Assembly: GCA_910578465.1 (NCBI GenBank)
Contig: CAJTPW010000001.1
Span: forward strand, 434,001-498,000
Origin: an uncultured Vampirovibrio sp.
GTDB taxonomy: Bacteria > Cyanobacteriota > Vampirovibrionia > Gastranaerophilales > Gastranaerophilaceae
Direction of reading: 5' to 3'
DNA length: 64,000 nucleotides
Numbering within the stretch: position 1 is the first letter of the stretch; every line of letters begins with the position of its first letter. Shown here piece after piece: positions 8,462 to 17,195 of the stretch. The notes beneath the pieces are model-generated. The model was not told the DNA's origin. It searched no databases and was given only the letters and a program-made list of their open reading frames with translations. The position numbers and the translations under genes were made by a program.

Positions 8462-9361
8462 ATGAAAAAGACGGCTGCACTTTTAACGGCATTTTTGGTG
8501 CTAATTATTTTGACTTGTCTTATTGTGTTCTTGTATACAAGAACACAAACCTTTAAGGTTCAAAAAGCAGTATATGGCAAGGATTGTAATGTTCATGCGG
8601 CGGTTATATACAAAGATGTCGTTTGGACTTTTAATAATAAAAAAGCTCCTCTGATGAGCGTTTTTAAATATTTTATCGCACTTAAGGTTCTGGATAAAAT
8701 TGAAAAAGAAAAACTTTCTCTTAATGACAAGGTTGCAGTGACCGAGGATATGATAATCAGAACAACATACAGTCCTATGCTTAAAAAGTATTCAAAAACC
8801 CCTTTTAAGCTTTCCGTATCGGAATTAATGAAATATATGGTGTCTGAGAGCGATAACAATGCAACGGATATTTTGCTTTCATATGCGGGCGGGATTTCAA
8901 ATGTGCAGGAATATTTGAATACGCTTGGTTTTAGCGACATTAAGCTTTTTGCTGATGAAAAAATGATGGAAGTTGATATTCAGACTCAATATTTAAATAC
9001 GGCGACACCTCTGGATGTTATCAGGCTTATGAAAACAGCGCGGGAAGATGACCTGCTGTCTGATGAGCATAAAAAATTTATTGACGGGATTATGATTGAA
9101 ACCATAACGGGCGGAGATAAAATCAAAGCGGGCTTGCCAAAGGGTACGGTTTTCGGGCATAAAACAGGCATGTCATCAAGAAAGCCTGATGGTGTTCGAA
9201 TTGCCGAAAATGATGCAGGGTTTGTAATTTTACCGAACGGTGAAACATATTATATTGCTGTTTTTGTTTCCGAATCAAAAATGAGTGACAGCGAAAACCA
9301 TGCCCTTGCCGCTCAAATTTCCAAGATTGTTTATGAATATATGACAGCACAAAAACGTTAG
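8462..9361 (+). CDS. Class A beta-lactamase family protein (subclass A2-like)
   Basis: Predicted periplasmic serine beta-lactamase. An N-terminal hydrophobic segment (about 5-25) is a signal peptide or anchor. The serine-enzyme motifs are in order and correctly spaced: S66-V-F-K69, S130-D131-N132 and K234-T235-G236, with TGGDKIKAGLP just before the last. The omega-loop region reads DEKMMEVDIQTQYLN and continues TATP; Glu166 or Glu170 could be the general base. The QYxN..TP pattern resembles subclass A2 enzymes (CfxA, PER, VEB) rather than TEM. Activity and spectrum cannot be told from sequence. A DD-peptidase-like role is less likely because SDN and KTG are canonical. Confidence 0.85.
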   Translation: MKKTAALLTAFLVLIILTCLIVFLYTRTQTFKVQKAVYGKDCNVHAAVIYKDVVWTFNNKKAPLMSVFKYFIALKVLDKIEKEKLSLNDKVAVTEDMIIRTTYSPMLKKYSKTPFKLSVSELMKYMVSESDNNATDILLSYAGGISNVQEYLNTLGFSDIKLFADEKMMEVDIQTQYLNTATPLDVIRLMKTAREDDLLSDEHKKFIDGIMIETITGGDKIKAGLPKGTVFGHKTGMSSRKPDGVRIAENDAGFVILPNGETYYIAVFVSESKMSDSENHALAAQISKIVYEYMTAQKR

Positions 9362-9403
9362 CCTGCAGGTTGGGCATACTTGCCCAATATCGCTAATTAA
9401 TAT

Positions 9404-10006
9404 CTATACTGATTTCGCCTCTGCAACAGCGCGTTTTGCGCTTTCAACAATCTCATCAACAGTTTTATTGTAATAAAGCTCATGACCAAGGCCCACCGCC
9501 GTGGCACCTTTTTCAAGGTATTCTTTAATATCTCCGATTTTAATTGAGCCTGTCGGCATAACGTTTAAAAACTTCATCGGCCTTAAAAGCTCTTCAATAT
9601 AGGTTGCTCCGCCAAGGTCTTTAATCGGGTAAATTTTAATAACGGGAACTCTTGCTTTCCAGGCTGTGTAAGCTTCATTTGGGGTTGTCGCGGTAAGCAT
9701 TAAAGGAATTTTATGGCCTGAAGATAATTTTACAAGGTTCATCTGTAAAATTGGTGATACCAAAAGTTTTGCGCCCGCTTTAATACCATCAAGTGCTTGA
9801 GATGAAGTGATAACTCCGCCCTGTGCCACATAAATATTTTCATTTTTTGCAACTTCTTTAATGGCATCAATTGTCGAATTGATTTCAATCACCCGAATAC
9901 CGCCTTTAATATAGGCATTTGCGATTTCTATCGCCTTATTTGTATCGTCTTCTCTTATGATACCGTAAATCTTATTTTCTTTTATTGCTTGAATAATATT
10001 TGTCAT
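9404..10006 (-). CDS. eda: KDPG/KHG aldolase
   Basis: Cleaves 2-keto-3-deoxy-6-phosphogluconate or 4-hydroxy-2-oxoglutarate into pyruvate plus an aldehyde (Entner-Doudoroff or sugar-acid catabolism). The 200-residue length is usual. Glu41 in GGIRVIEINST and the Schiff-base lysine Lys124 in VPVIKIYPIKDLGG match the known catalytic pair; MPTGSI and VGLGHELYY complete the phosphate-binding barrel. No edd or sugar-acid genes are adjacent, so the substrate is open. Its ATG overlaps the stop codon of the upstream minus-strand gene (10003-10347) in ATGA, meaning translational coupling to a STAS-like protein. Confidence 0.88.
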   Translation of the reverse strand: MTNIIQAIKENKIYGIIREDDTNKAIEIANAYIKGGIRVIEINSTIDAIKEVAKNENIYVAQGGVITSSQALDGIKAGAKLLVSPILQMNLVKLSSGHKIPLMLTATTPNEAYTAWKARVPVIKIYPIKDLGGATYIEELLRPMKFLNVMPTGSIKIGDIKEYLEKGATAVGLGHELYYNKTVDEIVESAKRAVAEAKSV

Positions 10007-10347
10007 TGTGCGCTGCTTCCTGTTTTAATTTGAATTTTGTCATTATACTCAAAGTCTCTCACTTTGTTTTCATTTAGCGTAACACTAAGGAAAGTATTTT
10101 TCAATTTTCTTGGTTTAATTGTATTCAATGTTTCTTTATCTTTTAAAAGACAGTTTAGTTTTGAACCTGTATTTTTTCCGTATAATTCGGATGAAAGCAA
10201 AAGAGTAATTTTGCTCGCATCGATTAAATTAAGTCTGCTTAAATCAAGTTCAAAATCTATGGAAGAGCTCGTGCTAAAAAATTCTCTTGCACTTTTTATT
10301 TTTTCATCCAGATTTTCAGTATTAAAATTTATCTTAATTTTTCGCAT
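10003..10347 (-). CDS. Small STAS-like orphan protein
   Basis: Function unknown; 114 residues. The middle (IDFELDLSRLNLIDASKITLL, residues about 30-50) has the strand-helix pattern and Asp-Ala-Ser of STAS/anti-sigma-antagonist folds, where a Ser or Thr can be phosphorylated. The second half is Lys/Asn-rich. Its stop overlaps the start of eda, so it is the first gene of a two-gene unit. The STAS reading is tentative because the protein is short and its sequence diverged. Confidence 0.55.
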   Translation of the reverse strand: MRKIKINFNTENLDEKIKSAREFFSTSSSIDFELDLSRLNLIDASKITLLLSSELYGKNTGSKLNCLLKDKETLNTIKPRKLKNTFLSVTLNENKVRDFEYNDKIQIKTGSSAQ

Positions 10348-10490
10348 AATTTTTCTTTTATCAATGGAGATTTTACTCTTTTAATAAATTTGACGGCAGC
10401 CGACCTTTAAACTTTATTAACCTTTTATTAAATTTAAGCTGTTTGGTGTATAATTTAGGAAAATAACCGCTTAAAAGAGGGGATGGAATT

Positions 10491-11474
10491 ATGCAGACCG
10501 TTTTTATGAAAGAAGATGAGCTTATTCAAAGTGCAAAAGAGGTCTTTGATATTGAGGCAAATTCAATTTTGCGCCTGAAAGAAAGACAGGGGCAGGAATT
10601 TGTTGATGCTATAAATATTTTGTACGGTTCAAAAGGAAAAGTTGTCGTAACCGGAATGGGAAAATCGGGTCTCATCGGGAAAAAAATTGCAGCAACCCTC
10701 TGCTCAACGGGCACGCCTGCTGTTTTCCTTCATCCCGCGGAATCTACCCATGGGGATTCGGGGATTATCACAAGGGATGATGTTGTAATCGGGATTTCAA
10801 ACAGCGGAGAAACGGCAGAGTTGTTAAATCTTTTGCCCTTAATTAAGCGTTTTGGTGTTCCGTTAATCGGAATGACGGGAAAAACAGATTCCACTCTTGC
10901 AAAAAGAAGTGATGTTGTTTTGGATGTTTCTGTTGAACGCGAGGCCTGCCCTTTAAATAAGGCACCGACTGCAAGCACGACGGTAACTCTGGCGCTCGGG
11001 GATGCGCTTGCTGTTTGTCTTTTAAAAAAACGCGGTTTTTCATATGAAGATTTTCTTGTTTTCCACCCCTCGGGTGCTCTTGGAAAAGGTATTTTGTACA
11101 AGGTTTCAGACTTGATGTTAAAAGATGAAAAGCTTCCCGTTGTGGATGAAAATTTAAGTTTTATTGAAGCTGTGAAGTTAATTTCAGATAAAAAACTCGG
11201 TTGTGCATACATTCTAAATCAGGATAAAACTTTAAAAGGGGTTATAACGGACGGGGATATCAGAAGAATTTTATTAAAATACGGAAATATAAACGATCTT
11301 AAGGTTAAAGATGTTATGGTTTTAAACCCAAAACATGTTAATACGGATGATTTAGCTGCAAAAGCACTTTCAATTATGGAAAAATATTCAATCACATCTT
11401 TAGGCGTGACGGAAAATGATAAATTAATCGGCATTATTCATATCCATGATCTTCTAAAAGCAGGGGTGGCATAA
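10491..11474 (+). CDS. kdsD: Arabinose-5-phosphate isomerase (KdsD/KpsF)
   Basis: Converts ribulose-5-phosphate to arabinose-5-phosphate, the first committed step to Kdo of LPS. The 327-residue protein has an N-terminal SIS domain (VVVTGMGKSGLIGKK; HPAESTHGDSG; ISNSGETAE; LNKAPTASTT) and two C-terminal CBS domains (about 205-325), the standard architecture. AGAGGGG lies eight bases before the ATG at 10491. A TATAAT at 10449-10454 may be its -10 element. kdsC follows after 12 bases, so both Kdo steps are co-expressed. Confidence 0.93.
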   Translation: MQTVFMKEDELIQSAKEVFDIEANSILRLKERQGQEFVDAINILYGSKGKVVVTGMGKSGLIGKKIAATLCSTGTPAVFLHPAESTHGDSGIITRDDVVIGISNSGETAELLNLLPLIKRFGVPLIGMTGKTDSTLAKRSDVVLDVSVEREACPLNKAPTASTTVTLALGDALAVCLLKKRGFSYEDFLVFHPSGALGKGILYKVSDLMLKDEKLPVVDENLSFIEAVKLISDKKLGCAYILNQDKTLKGVITDGDIRRILLKYGNINDLKVKDVMVLNPKHVNTDDLAAKALSIMEKYSITSLGVTENDKLIGIIHIHDLLKAGVA

Positions 11475-11486
11475 GGAATAAGCATT

Positions 11487-12041
11487 ATGAACGATTTTTT
11501 TAATGATGTAAATTTAAGATTAAAAGCACAAAAAATAAAACTTATCGCCTTTGATGTAGACGGTGTTATGACAGACGGGTCTTTGACGTTCTTAGAAGAT
11601 GGCAGGGAAATTAAAACATACAATGCAAAAGACGGTCAGGGCGTTGTGATGTTGAATAAAGCGGGTTTTAAAACTGCGATTATTACGGCGCGCGATAACG
11701 GTACTGTTGAACACAGGGCAAAAGTGCTAGATATTACAAGACTTTTTAAAGGACAGAAAAATAAAGTGAAGGCGCTTGATGAGCTTTGCGCGGAATTTGG
11801 TATTCAATATGATGAAGTTGCATATATGGGGGATGATTTTCCCGATTTATGCGTAATAGAGCGCGTTGGTCTTTCTTGTGCGCCAAATGATGCGATTGAT
11901 GAAATTAAAGGGGCTGCAACAATTGTTTCAAACTATGGCGGCGGTAAAGGTGCCGTTCGTGAATTTTGTAACTTTATTTTAAAAGCAAACGGTATCACCT
12001 GGCATGATATTGTAAAAAATAACGAAACCCTAAAACAGTAG
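11487..12041 (+). CDS. kdsC: Kdo-8-phosphate phosphatase
   Basis: HAD-family phosphatase that removes phosphate from Kdo-8-phosphate to give Kdo for lipid A-core synthesis. The 184-residue length fits the capless HAD subfamily. The nucleophile motif is FDVDGVMTDG (Asp23, Asp25), motif II is ITARDN, Lys is in KGQKNK, and MGDDFPD is motif IV. Directly downstream of kdsD. kdsA and kdsB are not in the window. Confidence 0.93.
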   Translation: MNDFFNDVNLRLKAQKIKLIAFDVDGVMTDGSLTFLEDGREIKTYNAKDGQGVVMLNKAGFKTAIITARDNGTVEHRAKVLDITRLFKGQKNKVKALDELCAEFGIQYDEVAYMGDDFPDLCVIERVGLSCAPNDAIDEIKGAATIVSNYGGGKGAVREFCNFILKANGITWHDIVKNNETLKQ

Positions 12042-12100
12042 AGCTTCGTTATTTCATAGTCAATCAACAGGTTTGCTGGATGTCTGCAAGCAGTTGCAGA

Positions 12101-12598
12101 TTATTTTAATTTTCCGTATTCTTCATCGGACACTTCTTCAAGCCATTCTGTTGAGCCGCCATCCGAGGGCACTTCAATTGCAAGGTGTGAAAACCAGGAG
12201 TCAGGTGCTGCGCCATGCCAGTGTTTTGTTTCGGGGGGAATATTTACAATATCTCCTTCTTTTAATTCCTGTGCGGGTTTGCCCCATTCCTGATAGTATC
12301 CTCTTCCCTGTACCACAATTAAAATCTGTCCGCCCTTATGGTGAATATGCCAGTTATTTCTACACCCCGGTTCAAAAGTGACATTTGCAATTCCAACCTG
12401 TTCTTTATTTAACATATTAAGATAACTCTGCCCTTTAAAATATTTTGCATAAGCGGTATTAGGCTTGCCGATTTTAAACATGCCGCTTTTTGGGGCAGGA
12501 ATTGCATTTTGTTCCGTTAAAGAATTTTTCGCCATAGAATAGCCTCCTGTTAAAAATATTAATGTTAAAAATAAAACCACTGCTTTTTTAATGAACAT
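12101..12598 (-). CDS. Secreted cupin-domain protein
   Basis: A small exported protein of the cupin family, often found with carboxymuconolactone decarboxylases and aldo-keto reductases; the reaction is unknown. Residues 1-21 form a signal peptide. The cupin motif 1 is WHIHHKGGQILIVVQGRGYYQ and motif 2 PPETKHWHGAAPDSWFSH, giving His/His/His plus a possible Gln or Glu metal site. AGGAG lies seven bases before the ATG. The promoter upstream has the 19-bp spacer and dyad of MerR-regulated promoters, so it is probably induced by a small-molecule or redox stress. Confidence 0.85.
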   Translation of the reverse strand: MFIKKAVVLFLTLIFLTGGYSMAKNSLTEQNAIPAPKSGMFKIGKPNTAYAKYFKGQSYLNMLNKEQVGIANVTFEPGCRNNWHIHHKGGQILIVVQGRGYYQEWGKPAQELKEGDIVNIPPETKHWHGAAPDSWFSHLAIEVPSDGGSTEWLEEVSDEEYGKLK

Positions 12599-12630
12599 AA
12601 ATCATCTCCTGTTTTATAAATCATAGTCGG

Positions 12631-12661
12631 ATTATAAAACTTGGAGCCAACTTCAAGTCAA
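12631..12661 (-). promoter_or_regulatory. MerR-type promoter/operator of the cupin gene
   Basis: On the minus strand TTGACT (12656-12661) and TATAAT (12631-12636) are separated by 19 bases, two more than optimal. The spacer is occupied by a dyad ACTTGAAG-TTGG-CTCCAAGT (12639-12658; arms match 7 of 8). An overlong spacer filled by a dyad is the hallmark of promoters activated by DNA-distorting MerR-family regulators. No merR-like gene is in the window. Confidence 0.7.
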
Positions 12662-12797
12662 ATATTCTCCATAAGGTTTATAAAGAAATGTGTGATTTTT
12701 TTAACAATGCTTAACATTAAAATTAAAAAGAGCAATTAATTTGAAGAGAAAAACTTTATTAATATACAAGGAGTTTATTTTTTAGAGAGCAATTTTT

Positions 12798-13001
12798 ATG
12801 AATGAAAGAGAATTAAACACATTATTTAATATCGTAACAGAGCCTGAACAAAATGCATATAAATTGGACAGCGTTAAGAAGATGCAGGAAATTCAAAGAA
12901 TTGTAAGAGTTCTTGAAATTTCAAAAGCCCAGAAAGAAAGCTTTAAGCAAATCTCCGCACGCGGTCTTGTTGCTTTTAAAATGCTTGTAAGTAATAACTG
13001 A
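12798..13001 (+). CDS. Small orphan protein (67 aa)
   Basis: Not recognised. A 67-residue, charged, probably all-helical protein with no cysteine and no membrane segment; the centre (VKKMQEIQRIVRVLEISKAQKESFKQI) could form a coiled coil. AGAGAG lies a few bases before the ATG and an AAGGAG somewhat further up. It stands alone between divergent cupin and convergent receiver-like genes. Supported by ribosome site and a full gap otherwise empty. Confidence 0.55.
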   Translation: MNERELNTLFNIVTEPEQNAYKLDSVKKMQEIQRIVRVLEISKAQKESFKQISARGLVAFKMLVSNN

Positions 13002-13040
13002 TTTATCCGTAATGTTTTAACGTTTAGTTGTTATTAAAGC

Positions 13041-14567
13041 TTAAATATAAGTTTCATATTCCTGAATGAGGCCTTCAAGGGTAATAGAAAGCTTATGGAA
13101 ACTATATTCGGTTAAATTCAGACTAAAAGCATTATAGCCTTTCTTTTCGCTTCCAAAGAAAATTTCGGTTATGATATCCACCTTTGAAAAGCCGGGGTAA
13201 TTAACCGTAAGTCTCATTAATTTATCATTTTTTCTGAGTTCAAAAAATGATTGGTTAAAATCAACACTTTTGTTTACATCTATCATTTTGCGCTTATTCT
13301 CAACCTGTAATTTGAATTTATCAAAAACAGGTGTTGTAACAAGTTCGCATTTTTTCTTGAAAGCCTGTCTGAAAAGAATGGCATTTCTTTCCTCTTCTTC
13401 GCTGAATTCTCCTATTTCAACATCAGGAAGATTAGGATTTAATCTTTTTTGAAGGAATAACCCGTTTACTTTTTCCGATACTTTAGGTGTAACGGCTTTT
13501 GCTGCAACATTTGTCACGGGCGTTTTTGCGGCAGGCTGTACCTGTGAAATATTTTCATTGTTTGTTTCAATGTTAAATAATGTATCTTTTGTAAAATCAG
13601 AACCCCCATCAGGCTTTGTAAACAACCCTTCCGTATTTCTGTTTTCTTTAATGTGAATTCTTCTCTCTATAATATCTTCTCGATTTTCAGGTTCCGTTTC
13701 GGTTTCTTCAACATTTAGGGCATTTGTTGTAAGAAGTACGTTTGATTGTCCTTTAGTTTTTAAATAGGTGCTATCAAGCATATCTTTTACTTCCCGGAAA
13801 TTTTTATCGTCAATTTCCGCAACTGCGGCGTTTACGTTAAAATCGAAACCCAGATTGTTGTTTATTCTTTCAAATACGGCATAAGCACCGTTCAATTTTG
13901 TCTTCGGGAGGTAAATATAATATTTTCCATCTTCTCTGATTCCCACAGAGTCGTTTAATCTTACGGATTTTTTGATTATTCCGTTTAAAAGAGCACTTTT
14001 TTGTACAAAGAATTTATCATCAGGCCCCACAAGCATAAGGCAGGACGGATTTTTATATTTAATAGCGGAATCAATTTCGGCATTTAATAACTGCTCTGCG
14101 TATTCTTCCGTATAAAAGCCTGTTTTATCTTCAATGATACCGAGGTTTGTAAGGAAGTTGTTTCTTGAATCCGTATTGATTGTTATTTCATTTTTTTGAA
14201 TACACCAGATAACGCGGATTAAAAGCTCCCAGTCCGCGATAGGGGTTTTAATGATGTCTGAAATTCCAAGGTCAAAAGCATCGATTAAAAATTCTTTTGT
14301 GCATTCTTCAGAATATAAAAGAACTGGAATATTTCTTAAAAGTTCGTTTTCCTTAATATCTTTCAGCGCTTTAATGCTTTCTTCGCTGTCTCCTTTAGCA
14401 TGAAGAATAATAACATTCGGCATTGTCTGACATAAAAATTCAACCGCATTTTCAAGGTTTGTATCGACAATTTTGTCCAGATCTCTTAAAAGCACAAGTT
14501 TTGATGTTATCACATTTATTGCGTCAAATTTATCTCCGATAATGGCTATAATGTTATTAAAGCTCAT
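13041..14567 (-). CDS. Degenerate receiver plus degenerate GGDEF domain protein
   Basis: Function unknown; 508 residues. Residues about 1-125 have a response-regulator receiver fold, but the phospho-acceptor position is His (NVIILHAKG) instead of Asp, while the lysine is kept (DIIKTPI). Residues about 145-275 align with a GGDEF domain, including LNAEIDSAIKYKNP, but the GGDEF loop reads EDGKYYIYLP, so cyclase activity is not expected. A long polar linker (about 280-380) and an unknown C-terminal domain follow. Probably a signalling scaffold. The ATG at 14567 is used; a TTG at 14576 has GGAG just upstream and is an alternative. Confidence 0.65.
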   Translation of the reverse strand: MSFNNIIAIIGDKFDAINVITSKLVLLRDLDKIVDTNLENAVEFLCQTMPNVIILHAKGDSEESIKALKDIKENELLRNIPVLLYSEECTKEFLIDAFDLGISDIIKTPIADWELLIRVIWCIQKNEITINTDSRNNFLTNLGIIEDKTGFYTEEYAEQLLNAEIDSAIKYKNPSCLMLVGPDDKFFVQKSALLNGIIKKSVRLNDSVGIREDGKYYIYLPKTKLNGAYAVFERINNNLGFDFNVNAAVAEIDDKNFREVKDMLDSTYLKTKGQSNVLLTTNALNVEETETEPENREDIIERRIHIKENRNTEGLFTKPDGGSDFTKDTLFNIETNNENISQVQPAAKTPVTNVAAKAVTPKVSEKVNGLFLQKRLNPNLPDVEIGEFSEEEERNAILFRQAFKKKCELVTTPVFDKFKLQVENKRKMIDVNKSVDFNQSFFELRKNDKLMRLTVNYPGFSKVDIITEIFFGSEKKGYNAFSLNLTEYSFHKLSITLEGLIQEYETYI

Positions 14568-14666
14568 ATAATTCAAATACTCCGTAATTTTTACTGTTCT
14601 TTTAGAAAAGAATACTATTAATTTACAAAAATGACAAATCTATAAAGTTTTGATAAGCTGATTTTT

Positions 14667-16370
14667 ATGAATAAGAAAAATTTACTGTATTTAATTTTGA
14701 TTTTAATCGGTGCAACGCTTCTGAGGCTCTGGCATTTGGACAAGCCTGAAGGAATATGGAACGATGAATATCTGACATTGAGAATTGCAAACGCAAGGCT
14801 CTTTGCGGATTTTTTCACGGCAATTAATTCAAATTGTCATGCCCCTTTGCATTATTTATATTTAAAACTCTGGATATTTATTTTTAAAGACACGGATGCT
14901 TATCTGAGGCTGTCTTCGCTTGTTCCTGGGGTTTTGAGTATTATTGTAATGTTTTTTGCAGGGCTTGAATTTAAGAAAAAAGACGGTTCGAATGTTGCCG
15001 TTGCTGCTGCGTTTTTAACCGGTATAAGTTCCTTTTTAATCTATTTTTCACAGGAGATAAGGATTTATTCGCTTCTGTTTTTCATTACAAGCCTTGTTCT
15101 GTTGTATGCGCTTAAAATATTTAACAGTCCTTCAAAGAAAAATTTCTTTTTATATTCGCTTTTTTCGCTGCTTCTTGTGTTAACGCATACAATCGGTTTT
15201 GTTTTTGTATTCCTTTCAACCGCGGCTTTAATGGTTTTTGCCGTTCCAAAGAAAAACACAAAAGATTTTCTACTCTTTAGTATTCTAGGGGTTATTGTCC
15301 TTGCGCTTCCGTTTGTACCTTTGATTTCGAGCATTCTTTTTAAAAACGGATATTTTAGCCAGTGGTGGGCGCCCTTTAATTTTTCAAGAACATTGTTTAT
15401 TTTTACCGATATATTTTCACCTGTTTTATATGATACATTCCATGTTTACAATACTTTTTCGGACGCTTTTTATAAAAACGGTGTGATAAATGTAGGTTAT
15501 CTGGTTTTTGCAATAATCCCCACTTTAATTGGTATTACCTGCTTTGTTAACGGTGTTTTAAACCCGAAAAAGGTGCAGGGATATATGCTTTCTGTAATAA
15601 TTTGCACGGTTCTGGTTGTTTTGATTGCCGCAATGGCAGGAAAAATTGTTTTTGTTACAAAATATATGATTGAAATTTTACCGCTGGTTGTTTTACTTAC
15701 AGCGGAGGGTTTTTGTGCCTTTAAATCAAAAGCATTTAAAATTGCAATTGCAACAATCTTTATTGTTTTGAATCTGTTTTTCTTTGCTGTTTCAAAGACT
15801 TCTGCGGTAAAACTTGTAAGGGAAGAGGGGCAAAGACTTCCCGTTGCTACGATTGAACATCTCGGCTTAAAAAAAAACGACAAAATCATGTTTCTTTATT
15901 ACCCGAAAGAATGGTTTTTCAGATACATAGATTTTAAAAATCCCGATAATGCTCCGTATGAGAATGCCTTTGGGGTTTCAAAATATGATTATTCATATTT
16001 TCTTGCAAAAAATCTTCCGCATAATGAATCATCATACGGCATTAAGGAAAAGAATAGCTTGAAGCCTGTGTTTGCACATAAAGAGAATGATTTTTTGGAT
16101 GACTGGCTTGATTTACGTATCTTTAAAGAGCTAGAAAGAGGTGACAAGTTTTTCTTTGTTGATTTGACATCGGTTAGCTTTTTCCCGATGAATGTCATAA
16201 ATGATATTGCAAGCAGTAAGAATACTTCAAGCTACGACAGTGCACCGCTTTTATATATTGTAATGTCTTATGTTAAGGGTTTTACGCTTGAAAAGGCGAA
16301 AAAAGAGCTTGTTTACGGGGGGTATTACAATACGGGCGCGTGGCGGATTTATGTGTTTGAAAAAGCATGA
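14667..16370 (+). CDS. GT39/ArnT-like membrane glycosyltransferase
   Basis: Integral membrane glycosyltransferase of the GT-C fold, which uses polyprenyl-phosphate sugars. The 567-residue protein has about ten hydrophobic segments. After the first is RLWHLDKPEGIWNDEYLTLR, with the Asp-Glu pair expected in the first periplasmic loop of GT-C enzymes, then HAPLHYLYLKLW. A soluble C-terminal domain (about 390-567) follows. Substrate unknown; lipid A, O-antigen or protein modification are possible. No clear Shine-Dalgarno sequence. Single gene, ending at a large palindrome. Confidence 0.75.
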   Translation: MNKKNLLYLILILIGATLLRLWHLDKPEGIWNDEYLTLRIANARLFADFFTAINSNCHAPLHYLYLKLWIFIFKDTDAYLRLSSLVPGVLSIIVMFFAGLEFKKKDGSNVAVAAAFLTGISSFLIYFSQEIRIYSLLFFITSLVLLYALKIFNSPSKKNFFLYSLFSLLLVLTHTIGFVFVFLSTAALMVFAVPKKNTKDFLLFSILGVIVLALPFVPLISSILFKNGYFSQWWAPFNFSRTLFIFTDIFSPVLYDTFHVYNTFSDAFYKNGVINVGYLVFAIIPTLIGITCFVNGVLNPKKVQGYMLSVIICTVLVVLIAAMAGKIVFVTKYMIEILPLVVLLTAEGFCAFKSKAFKIAIATIFIVLNLFFFAVSKTSAVKLVREEGQRLPVATIEHLGLKKNDKIMFLYYPKEWFFRYIDFKNPDNAPYENAFGVSKYDYSYFLAKNLPHNESSYGIKEKNSLKPVFAHKENDFLDDWLDLRIFKELERGDKFFFVDLTSVSFFPMNVINDIASSKNTSSYDSAPLLYIVMSYVKGFTLEKAKKELVYGGYYNTGAWRIYVFEKA

Positions 16371-16383
16371 ACTTAATGCAAGC

Positions 16384-16419
16384 TTTTATTACATTATAAA
16401 TATTTATAATGTAATAAAA
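16384..16419. terminator. 36-bp perfect palindrome, likely bidirectional terminator
   Basis: Bases 16384-16401 and 16402-16419 are exact reverse complements with no loop. Only one G-C pair is present. It fills the gap between the convergent glycosyltransferase and clpP genes, and either transcript would fold into an A-U-rich hairpin ending in U residues. Confidence 0.6.
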
Positions 16420-16422
16420 TAA

Positions 16423-17028
16423 CTATTTATCTTCGCTTCTTATGATTTTATCGATAAGGCCGTATTCAAGCGCTTCTTCTGCCGTCATAAAGTTGTCGCG
16501 TTCAGTATCTTTTTTAATTCTGTCCACTTTTTGCCCTGTGTGTTCAGCCAGAAGTTCATTTAACATTCTCTTCATGCGAAGAATTTCTTTGGCTTCAATT
16601 TCGATATCCGTAGCCTGACCTTTAGCGCCGCCCAAAGGCTGGTGAATCATTATTCTTGAATTTGGAAGAGCAAGTCTTTTGCCTTTTGTTCCGCCCGAAA
16701 GGAGGAATGCGCCCATAGAAGCGGCATCACCGAGGCAAATTGTTGAAACATCTGATTTTATAAGTTTCATGGTGTCATAAATTGCCATACCTGCCGTTAT
16801 AACGCCGCCCGGAGAATTGATATAGAGCATAATATCTTTATCGGAATTTTCCGAGTCTAATAACAAAAGCTGTGCTACGATTGAATTTGCAACATCATCA
16901 TCGATTGCGCTTCCAAGGAATATAATTCTTTCTCTTAAAAGCCTTGAAAAAATATCAAAAGACCTCTCACCCTTTGAAGAAGCTTCGATAACGGTTGGAA
17001 CATAACTTAAAATCTGATAAGTATTCAT
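16423..17028 (-). CDS. clpP: ATP-dependent Clp protease proteolytic subunit
   Basis: Serine peptidase forming the barrel of the Clp protease, fed by ClpX/ClpA/ClpC. 201 residues, usual length. Catalytic triad Ser104 (GDAASMGAFLL), His129 (MIHQPLGG) and Asp178 (DTERDNFM). AAAGGGA lies nine bases before the ATG at 17028; a TTG three codons upstream would have no spacing. A TATAAT on the minus strand at 17065-17070 may be its -10 element. clpX is not adjacent. Confidence 0.95.
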   Translation of the reverse strand: MNTYQILSYVPTVIEASSKGERSFDIFSRLLRERIIFLGSAIDDDVANSIVAQLLLLDSENSDKDIMLYINSPGGVITAGMAIYDTMKLIKSDVSTICLGDAASMGAFLLSGGTKGKRLALPNSRIMIHQPLGGAKGQATDIEIEAKEILRMKRMLNELLAEHTGQKVDRIKKDTERDNFMTAEEALEYGLIDKIIRSEDK

Positions 17029-17195
17029 AAAATTCAATCCCTTTAAAAAGTAATTTTGATATTTATTATAAACGAAATTTATTTTATTTTATTAAATTTT
17101 ACTACAAAAATACATCAAAATGTTTAATTTTATCTTGTTTGTATTACAATTGGAAACGGACTTGATGACGTTAATTAATTAAAGGAATAAAGAAT

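Noticed and set aside
9370..9387. Hairpin TTGGGCA/TGCCCAA between the convergent beta-lactamase and eda genes
   Set aside because: A clean 7-bp stem with a 4-nt loop, but without a T-run on either strand; termination is not convincing.
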